A DNA stretch of 12,309 bases from an uncultured Acidimicrobiales bacterium (GTDB lineage: Bacteria; Actinomycetota; Acidimicrobiia; Acidimicrobiales; Iamiaceae), in NCBI GenBank assembly GCA_937926025.1, contig CALANQ010000256.1, positions 1 to 12,309 on the forward strand. Direction: 5' to 3'. Below are positions 6,861 to 12,309 of the stretch, in pieces; position 1 is the first letter of the stretch; each line of letters starts with the position of its first letter. The notes under the pieces are model-generated. The model was not told where the DNA came from. It saw only the letters and a program-made list of their open reading frames with translations, and searched no databases. The position numbers and the translations under genes are program-made.

Positions 6861-8279
6861 TCAGCTGGCAGGTTCCTGAGAGTCCGCCGCGCCGGCGTCG
6901 CCGCCGAGGTCGGTGCCCGTGGCCGGGTCCAGCGGCCCGCCGGTGCCGGCCAGCGGAAGCCACAGCGTGAAGATCGAGCCGCCCGTCGGGGCTGCGGCCA
7001 CCGTGGCGCTGCCGCCGTGGTCCGCCACGATCTGGGCGACGATGGCCAGCCCGAGGCCGCTGCGGCCCTCGGCCCGGGCCGCCTTCTGGTCGCCGCGCCA
7101 GAACCGCTGGAACACCTTGGGCCGATCCTCCTCGGCGATGCCGGGGCCCTCGTCGGTGACGGTGACCCACGCCGCCGGTCCCTCGGTGCCGGTGGCCAGC
7201 CAGATGCGGCTCCCCTCGGGGGCCAGGCGCACGGCGTTGTGCAGCAGGTTGGCCACCGCCTGGCGCAGCGCCAGGCGATCGCCCTCGACCACGCAGCTCG
7301 GGACCAGCTCGGTCACCAGCGTGATGCGCCGGGACGCGGCCACGGCCTGGAACTCGTCGACCGCATCGTCGACCAGGTCCCCCAGCTCGACCGGCACCTG
7401 CTCCCGGGCCGGGGCACCCATGCGGGCGTAGACCATGAGGTCGTCGACCAGGCGCGACATGCGCATGGCGGAGGCGCCCACCAGCTCGGCCACCCGGCGC
7501 AGCTCCGCCGGGTCGGCATCGGGGTCGGCGAGGGCGACGTCGAGGTTGGTGCGGATGACGGCGAGCGGGTTCCGCAGCTCGTGCGACGCCTCCTGGATGA
7601 ACCGCTGCTGCCCCACGAACGCCTCGTCGAGGCGGGTGAGCATGGCGTCGAAGGTGTCGGCCAGCTCCTTGAGCTCGTCGGGCGGTCCGCGCAGCGCGAT
7701 GCGACGCGACAGGTCCGTGGCCTGGATCTCCCTCGCCACGCTGGTGATGCGACCGATCGGTGCCAGGACCCGCCCGGCGACCAGCCAACCGATGACCAGG
7801 CTCACGAAGAAGAGGATCACCAGGGCGCACAGCGAGTACCCGCGCAGCAGCGACAGCGCCCGCTCGTTGGCCAGCGCCTCCACCGTGCGGTAGCTGGCCT
7901 GCACCTCTCGCGGCGTGATGATGACGCCGCCCGGCACCTCCTCGACGGTGGTGACCCGGTAGGTGCGGTAGACGTTCTCCTCGTGCAGGCGGGTGGCCAG
8001 GAAGGCGTACATCCCCGCCAACATGAAGGCGGCCACACCGAACAGCAGCAGCGAGTAGATGGCGGTGAGCCGGAACCGGATGGACCCGGCCCAGTCCGGC
8101 AGCCACTCGGCCAGCTTCAGGGCACCGCGCGCCGGCGCCGACAGCGGCATCTCATCCGCCGGATCCGGATCGGCCACCGGCTCGGGGGCACGGCGGCCCG
8201 GACGGACGGCGGCCGGGTTCGGGACCGCCACCGGCGGATCCGGGGGCGGCGGCGGCAGGGACGGGTCGCGGTCAGGCAT
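6861..8279 (-). CDS. Sensor histidine kinase with HAMP domain, MprB-like
   Basis: A membrane sensor kinase that should phosphorylate the adjacent regulator. The 472 residues begin with about 60 Pro/Ala-rich cytoplasmic residues. They continue with TM1 (about 73-95), an extracytoplasmic loop of only about 50 residues (96-147), TM2 (about 148-168) and HAMP (about 169-221). The HisKA domain has the phospho-accepting His233 in ASHELRNPLA. The HATPase domain has the N box (NLLHNAV, 344-350), G1 DEGPGI (376-381), F box VFQRFWRG (389-396) and G2 SGLGLAI (407-413). The ATG at 8279 overlaps the regulator's stop by 8 nt, indicating translational coupling. By neighbours and layout it resembles MprB, though its sensing loop appears shorter. 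The stimulus is probably envelope stress, by inference from the linked protease. Confidence 0.93.
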   Translation of the reverse strand: MPDRDPSLPPPPPDPPVAVPNPAAVRPGRRAPEPVADPDPADEMPLSAPARGALKLAEWLPDWAGSIRFRLTAIYSLLLFGVAAFMLAGMYAFLATRLHEENVYRTYRVTTVEEVPGGVIITPREVQASYRTVEALANERALSLLRGYSLCALVILFFVSLVIGWLVAGRVLAPIGRITSVAREIQATDLSRRIALRGPPDELKELADTFDAMLTRLDEAFVGQQRFIQEASHELRNPLAVIRTNLDVALADPDADPAELRRVAELVGASAMRMSRLVDDLMVYARMGAPAREQVPVELGDLVDDAVDEFQAVAASRRITLVTELVPSCVVEGDRLALRQAVANLLHNAVRLAPEGSRIWLATGTEGPAAWVTVTDEGPGIAEEDRPKVFQRFWRGDQKAARAEGRSGLGLAIVAQIVADHGGSATVAAAPTGGSIFTLWLPLAGTGGPLDPATGTDLGGDAGAADSQEPAS

Positions 8280-8997
8280 CGCCAGGGTCGCCCGCCAGGA
8301 CGTCGGGCCGGAGGCGGTACCCGGCGCCGATGACGGTCTCGATGGGCGGGTCGACGTCGTCGTCGCGGGTGAGCTTGCGGCGCAGGGTCCCGACGGTCAC
8401 GCGGACCGTGTTGGTGAGCGGGTCGGCGTTCTCGTCCCACACGTGCTCGAGGAGCCGCTCCTGGCTCAGGACCTCGCCGCTGTGGGTCATGAAGTAGCGG
8501 AGGAGGGCGAACTCCTTGGCGGTGAGGTCCAGGAGGGTGCCCTCGCGGGTGGCCTCGAACCGGGCGGTGTCGAGCTGCAGGCCGCCGACGGTGAGCGTGG
8601 CGCCGCTGCGGCCGGCGTCGCGGCGCAGCAGGCTCCGGACCCGAGCGGAGAGCTCGGCGAAGGCGAACGGCTTCACCAGGTAGTCGTCGGCGCCCTGGTC
8701 GAGGCCGACGACCCGCTCCCCCACGCCGTCACGGGCGGTGAGCATCAAGATGCGCGGGGCGGTCTCGCCGTCGAGCGGCGCGAACGCCGGGTCCTCCCGC
8801 ACCCGCTTGGCCAGATCGAGGCCGTCACCGTCGGGCAGGTTGAGGTCCAGGGTGACCAGGTCGTAGGCCGACACCACCAGCCGGTCGACGGCACCGGACA
8901 CGTCGTTGGCCACGTCGACGGCGTAGCCCTCCCGTCGGAGGCCCTTGGCGATCGCGTCGGCCAGCTCGATCTCGTCTTCCACCACCAGGATGCGCAC
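8272..8997 (-). CDS. OmpR/PhoB-family response regulator, MprA-like
   Basis: A DNA-binding response regulator of 241 residues. The receiver domain has the acidic pair in VVEDE (7-9), phospho-accepting Asp51 in TLDLNLPDGDG, Thr87 in LTARD and Lys109 in VKPF. The winged-helix domain (about 140-235) shows LTAKEFALLRYF, VLSQERLLEHVW, NTVRVTVGTLRRKL and the closing IGAGYRL. The start is placed at the GTG at 8997 because the product then opens VRILVVEDE, the normal receiver start. A TACCTT also ends exactly 7 nt upstream, fitting a leaderless mRNA. A second in-frame GTG seven codons upstream is the alternative. It heads the kinase and protease genes and diverges from the MoxR cluster across 158 bp. 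Confidence 0.94.
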   Translation of the reverse strand: MRILVVEDEIELADAIAKGLRREGYAVDVANDVSGAVDRLVVSAYDLVTLDLNLPDGDGLDLAKRVREDPAFAPLDGETAPRILMLTARDGVGERVVGLDQGADDYLVKPFAFAELSARVRSLLRRDAGRSGATLTVGGLQLDTARFEATREGTLLDLTAKEFALLRYFMTHSGEVLSQERLLEHVWDENADPLTNTVRVTVGTLRRKLTRDDDVDPPIETVIGAGYRLRPDVLAGDPGDA

Positions 8998-9004
8998 GGC
9001 GAGA

Positions 9005-9010
9005 AAGGTA
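9005..9010 (-). promoter_or_regulatory. Possible -10 element of the response regulator gene (TACCTT)
   Basis: On the minus strand TACCTT matches TANNNT and ends 7 nt before the GTG at 8997, the spacing expected if transcription begins at the start codon itself. There is no Shine-Dalgarno sequence. No convincing -35 is visible. The rest of the divergent 158-bp spacer shows no clear repeat that could be assigned as an operator. Confidence 0.4.
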
Positions 9011-9093
9011 CTGGTCACCGCAGAAACGTCGGTGAAACCCTGCGGAAGAGGTCGAGACCGCTTGCCGCGGGCCGGTTGCGACCGACAGGGCCA

Positions 9094-9099
9094 TACGCT
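9094..9099 (+). promoter_or_regulatory. Possible -10 element of the moxR operon (TACGCT)
   Basis: TACGCT fits TANNNT and would start a leader of about 50 nt before the MoxR ATG. A TTGCGA lies upstream but only 12 bp away, too close for a normal -35. Weak, and based on a hexamer alone. Confidence 0.3.
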
Positions 9100-9142
9100 G
9101 TCTGTTTCGCGACCCGACGCAGCCGGTCGCCCCGCCACGCGC

Positions 9143-9149
9143 AGAGGAG
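9143..9149 (+). promoter_or_regulatory. Ribosome binding site of moxR
   Basis: AGAGGAG lies 6 nt before the ATG at 9156. It is one of only a few strong Shine-Dalgarno sequences in the window, and fixes that start. Confidence 0.75.
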
Positions 9150-9155
9150 CACCAC

Positions 9156-10400
9156 ATGACCGATCAGCCGTTGGACGCCGCGAACCAGGCGCCAGCTGCC
9201 GAGCGCCTCGAGCAGACCCTGTTCGAGGTCAAGAAGGTCATCGTCGGCCAGGACCGCACGGTCGAGCGCCTGCTGATCTGCCTGCTGGCCCGCGGCCACG
9301 CCCTCCTCGAAGGCGTGCCCGGCCTGGCCAAGACCCTGGCGGCCGAGACCATCGCCCGGGTGGTGGGCGGGTCGTTCACCCGCATCCAGTTCACCCCCGA
9401 CCTGCTCCCGGCCGACGTCATGGGCACCCGCATCTACCGGGCCGACTCCCACACGTTCGACGTGGAGCTCGGGCCGGTCTTCGCCAACTTCGTGCTGGCC
9501 GACGAGATCAACCGGGCCCCCGCCAAGGTGCAGTCGGCCCTGCTGGAGGTCATGGCGGAGCACCAGGTGTCCATCGGCGGCAGCACCTACCCGGTGCCGG
9601 AGCCGTTCCTGGTGCTCGCCACCCAGAACCCCATCGAGCAGGAGGGCGTGTACCCGCTGCCGGAGGCCCAGCGGGACCGGTTCCTCATGAAGATCGTGGT
9701 CGAGTACCCGACGCCGTCGGAGGAGGTGGAGATCGTCCAGCGCATGGGCGTGGCGCCGCCGGAGCCGAAGGAGTCGCTCACCATCGAGGCGCTCGGCCAC
9801 CTCCAGGACGAGGCCGACAAGATCTTCGTGGCCCGCGAGGTCGTGGACTACGCCGTGAACCTGGTGTTCGCCACGCGCGAGCCCGAGCGGTTCGGCATGG
9901 CCGACCTGGGCCAGTTCCTCCAGTACGGCGCCAGCCCCCGGGCCAGCCTCGGCCTCGTCGCTGCCGGCCGGGCCCTCGCCCTGCTGCGCGGCCGGGCCTA
10001 CGTGCTCCCCCAGGACATCTACGACGTCGCCCCCGACATCTTCCGGCACCGCCTGGTGCTGTCGTACGAGGCGCTCGCCCGCGACATCACCGTCAACGAC
10101 GTCCTCGCCCGGGTCCTGGCCACCGTGCCCGCGCCACGGGTGGCCCCGTCGCAGGACCACACCGCGCAGCGCATGGCCCCGCCGCAGGCCCCGCAGGCCA
10201 GCTGGGGGCAGACCGCACCGGCAGCCAGCCCGGCGCCGGCACCGGCGCCGCAGACGGCTGCGGCTCCCAGCGCGTGGGACGAGGCGTCGGCCGCCGCACC
10301 CGCCCAGTGGGCCGCACCGCCCGCCACGCCGCAGCCGGGCGAGGCCACCGGCACCGACAACCCCAGCAGCGGCTGGGGTGCGCCCGGCGAGGCGCGCTGA
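9156..10400 (+). CDS. MoxR-family AAA+ ATPase with extended C-terminal tail
   Basis: MoxR ATPases are thought to act as chaperones that mature partner protein complexes, usually together with VWA proteins. The 414 residues contain Walker A GVPGLAKT (53-60), Walker B FVLADEIN (112-119), sensor 1 ATQNP (155-159), the EQEGVYPLPEAQRDRF segment and the sensor-2 region GASPRAS (258-264). The conserved part ends near residue 325, the usual MoxR length. Residues 327-414 are a low-complexity Ala/Pro/Gln tail with four tryptophans (350, 374, 385, 407), probably disordered. It is followed after 3 bp by a DUF58 gene and then a VWA gene, the same order as Rv1479-Rv1480-Rv1481 in mycobacteria. Family assignment is secure; the client is unknown. 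Confidence 0.94.
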   Translation: MTDQPLDAANQAPAAERLEQTLFEVKKVIVGQDRTVERLLICLLARGHALLEGVPGLAKTLAAETIARVVGGSFTRIQFTPDLLPADVMGTRIYRADSHTFDVELGPVFANFVLADEINRAPAKVQSALLEVMAEHQVSIGGSTYPVPEPFLVLATQNPIEQEGVYPLPEAQRDRFLMKIVVEYPTPSEEVEIVQRMGVAPPEPKESLTIEALGHLQDEADKIFVAREVVDYAVNLVFATREPERFGMADLGQFLQYGASPRASLGLVAAGRALALLRGRAYVLPQDIYDVAPDIFRHRLVLSYEALARDITVNDVLARVLATVPAPRVAPSQDHTAQRMAPPQAPQASWGQTAPAASPAPAPAPQTAAAPSAWDEASAAAPAQWAAPPATPQPGEATGTDNPSSGWGAPGEAR

Positions 10401-10403
10401 CCG

Positions 10404-11345
10404 GTGTCCGCCCCCGCCAACGTCCCGCCCCGGACCACCAAGACCGGGCCCGACGAGGTCCTGCGCCGCCTCGACCTGGCCGTCAGCCACAAGCTCGACG
10501 GCCTGCTCCACGGCGAGTACCAGGGCATCGTCCCGGGCCACGGCTCGGAGCTGGGTGAGACGCGGGCGTACCAGGCCGGCGACGACGTCCGCCGCATCGA
10601 CTGGAACGTGACCGCCCGGCTCCAGGAGCCCTACGTCCGCGACACCATCGCCGACCGGGAGCTGGAGACCTGGGTCATCGCGGACCTGGGTGCCTCGATG
10701 GACTTCGGCACCGCCTGGTGCGAGAAGCGCGACCTCGCCGTGTCGGCGGCGGCCGCCGTGGGCTTCCTCACCAACCGCACCGGCAACCGCTTCGGGCTCA
10801 TCACGCTCCAGCCGTCGGGGCTGGAGGTCGTGCCGGCCAAGGGTGGGCGCACCCACCTGATGAGCGCGCTCCACCGCCTCACCACCACCCCGCGCGCCGG
10901 CGAGGGGCAGGTCGACCTGAGCGACGCCCTGGCCCGCACCGCCGCCATCGCCCGCCGCCGCGGCCTCGCCGTCGTGGTGTCGGACTTCCTCGGCGATCCC
11001 GAGAGCTGGGGCCCGGCCCTCCGCCGGGTCACCACCCGCCACGAGACCGTCGCCGTCGAGATCCTCGACCCCCGGGAGCTCTCCCTCCCCGACGTCGGCG
11101 TGCTGTCGCTGGTGGATCCCGCCACCGGCCGCACCAGCGACGTTCGCACCTCCAAGAAGCTCCGCGACCGCTACGAGGCCGCCGCCGTCCAGCAGCGAGC
11201 CGCCATCGAGCAGGGCATCCGCCAAGCGGGCGCCGACCACCTCATCCTCCGCACCGACCAGGACTGGCTCCTCGACATCGTGCGCTTCGTGGCCTCCCGC
11301 CGTGAACGCGTGCACGCTCGACGCGCTGGTTGGGAGTCCCGATGA
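10404..11345 (+). CDS. DUF58 domain protein
   Basis: DUF58 proteins carry a VWA-like fold and accompany MoxR ATPases, but their biochemical role is not settled. The 313-residue product contains the family hallmark GDDVRRIDWNVTAR (59-72). A degenerate metal-site strand VIADLGASMD (91-100) follows, where the first Ser of D-x-S-x-S is Gly. A later acidic loop VVVSDFLGD (190-198) is also present. No transmembrane segment is seen, so the protein is probably cytoplasmic. The GTG at 10404 starts 3 bp after the MoxR stop. The TGA overlaps the next ATG as ATGA, so the three genes are almost certainly one operon. It resembles mycobacterial Rv1480 in length and position. Confidence 0.92.
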   Translation: MSAPANVPPRTTKTGPDEVLRRLDLAVSHKLDGLLHGEYQGIVPGHGSELGETRAYQAGDDVRRIDWNVTARLQEPYVRDTIADRELETWVIADLGASMDFGTAWCEKRDLAVSAAAAVGFLTNRTGNRFGLITLQPSGLEVVPAKGGRTHLMSALHRLTTTPRAGEGQVDLSDALARTAAIARRRGLAVVVSDFLGDPESWGPALRRVTTRHETVAVEILDPRELSLPDVGVLSLVDPATGRTSDVRTSKKLRDRYEAAAVQQRAAIEQGIRQAGADHLILRTDQDWLLDIVRFVASRRERVHARRAGWESR

Positions 11346-12309
11346 CCACCCCCGTGTTCGCCCTCACGTTCGTCGAGTCCGGACGGCTCTGGCTCCTGTT
11401 GGGCGTGGCGGCCCTCGGGATCTCGTTCGTCGTCCTGCAGCGACGCCGAGCCACCTACGCCGTGCGGTTCACCAACCTGGCGCTGCTCGACTCCGTCGCC
11501 CCGAAGAACCCCGGCTACCGCCGCTACGTGCCGGCGGTGCTGATGCTGCTGGCGCTGGCCGGCATGGTCGGCGCCTTCGCCAAGCCGGCGCGCGACGTCC
11601 GGGTCCCCCGGGAGCGGGCCACCATCATGATGGCCATCGACACCTCCCTCTCGATGGAGGCCACCGATGTGGCGCCGAGCCGCCTGGAGGCGGCGCAGAA
11701 CGCCGCCAAGCAGTTCGTGGAACTGCTGCCGCCCCGCCTGAACGTCGGCCTCGTCACCTTCAACGGGACCGCCGTGGTGAAGGTGGCGCCCACCCAGGAC
11801 CGCGAGGAGCTGCTCGCCGCCATCGACCAGCTCCGCCTCGGCGAGCGCACCGCCATCGGCGAGGCCATCTACGCCTCGCTCGACGCCATCAAGACGGCAC
11901 CGAAGTCCGCCGACGGCAAGAAGGTCCCGGCGCGGATCGTGCTGATGAGCGACGGCGAGACCACCAGCGGCCGGCCCGACGCCCAGGCCGCGGCCGCCGC
12001 CAAGAAGGCCAACGTGCCGGTGTCCACCATCGCCTTCGGCACCGCCGACGGCGTCATCGACCTCCCCGGCCAGGACGGCCCCATCGCCGTCCCGGTGAAC
12101 CCGGCGGCACTCGCCAAGGTGGCCAACGCCACCAACGGCACCGCCTTCACCGCCGCCACCGGCAGCGAGCTGAAGCAGGTGTACGAGGACATCGGCAGCT
12201 CCGTGGGCTACACCACCGAGCTCAAGGACATCACCGGCACGTTCGTCGGGGCTTCGCTCCTGGTGCTGTTCATCTGCGCGGCGCTCTCCCAGCTCTGGTT
12301 CAGCCGGCT
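11342..12309 (+). CDS. VWA-domain membrane protein, BatA/UPF0353-like, 3' end cut by window edge
   Basis: This is the third gene of the MoxR cluster, starting at the ATG of the ATGA overlap at 11342. It has 322 complete codons before the window ends. It has a membrane helix near 15-32, a second at about 63-80, then a VWA domain (about 94-290). A C-terminal membrane helix (about 301-320) follows. The metal-ion site is intact: DTSLS (Asp100, Ser102, Ser104), a Thr at 170 in GERTAIGEA and MSDGE (Asp204). The motif set and topology match mycobacterial Rv1481 (UPF0353) and BatA. The related protein is about 335 residues, so only a short tail is probably missing. The VWA domain would face the cytoplasm or the outside depending on topology, which I cannot settle. 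Confidence 0.93.
   Translation, partial: MTTPVFALTFVESGRLWLLLGVAALGISFVVLQRRRATYAVRFTNLALLDSVAPKNPGYRRYVPAVLMLLALAGMVGAFAKPARDVRVPRERATIMMAIDTSLSMEATDVAPSRLEAAQNAAKQFVELLPPRLNVGLVTFNGTAVVKVAPTQDREELLAAIDQLRLGERTAIGEAIYASLDAIKTAPKSADGKKVPARIVLMSDGETTSGRPDAQAAAAAKKANVPVSTIAFGTADGVIDLPGQDGPIAVPVNPAALAKVANATNGTAFTAATGSELKQVYEDIGSSVGYTTELKDITGTFVGASLLVLFICAALSQLWFSR

Noticed and set aside
5565..8333. Plus-strand open frames of over 400 codons opposite the protease and kinase genes
   Set aside because: Antisense shadows of clear HtrA and histidine kinase genes, with Gly/Asp/His-rich low-information products.
8998..9138. Longer response-regulator start at the ATG at 9138
   Set aside because: It would add 47 residues with no receiver similarity before VRILVVEDE and would use up most of the divergent promoter region.
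9015..11315. Minus-strand open frame of 766 codons opposite moxR and the DUF58 gene
   Set aside because: The frame is open only because of high GC third positions; it lies antisense to two conserved genes and its product shows no domain.

Overview
The window is very GC-rich, almost fully coding bacterial chromosome. Gene content points to Actinomycetota: a mycobacterial MprA-MprB-PepD-like stress module, a MoxR/DUF58/VWA cluster like Rv1479-Rv1481, an FtsY with an N-terminal membrane anchor, many GTG starts and several apparently leaderless genes. A deep-branching class such as Acidimicrobiia would fit, but this is inference and cannot be fixed from one window.

Region 1 (1-5400) is the translation and protein-targeting block. 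On the minus strand, in transcription order, it reads ftsY, a 69-aa membrane protein, ffh, rpsP (bS16), khpA-like KH protein and rimM, then, beyond a gap, rplS (bL19, cut by the window edge). In most bacteria trmD sits between rimM and rplS on the same strand. Here trmD is at that position but inverted, so it converges on rimM and diverges from rplS. The 152-bp space between trmD and rimM carries a composite inverted repeat (1127-1256).

Region 2 (5475-8997, minus strand) encodes an OmpR-type response regulator, a HAMP-type sensor histidine kinase overlapping it by 8 nt, and a membrane-anchored HtrA/DegP-type serine protease with one PDZ domain. Order and architecture match the MprA-MprB-PepD envelope-stress module. 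A strong hairpin separates the protease gene from ftsY.

Region 3 (9156-12309, plus strand) is divergent from region 2. It encodes a MoxR AAA+ ATPase with an unusual Ala/Pro/Gln/Trp-rich tail, a DUF58 protein and a membrane-anchored VWA protein (BatA/UPF0353-like) that runs off the window. Start and stop codons are 3 bp apart or overlap, as expected of an operon.

No tRNA, rRNA, CRISPR array, insertion sequence or phage gene was seen. No gene-free stretch exceeds 160 bp. Most genes are conserved housekeeping genes. The most unusual features are the inverted trmD with its flanking repeats, the MoxR tail and the small membrane protein between the two SRP GTPase genes.
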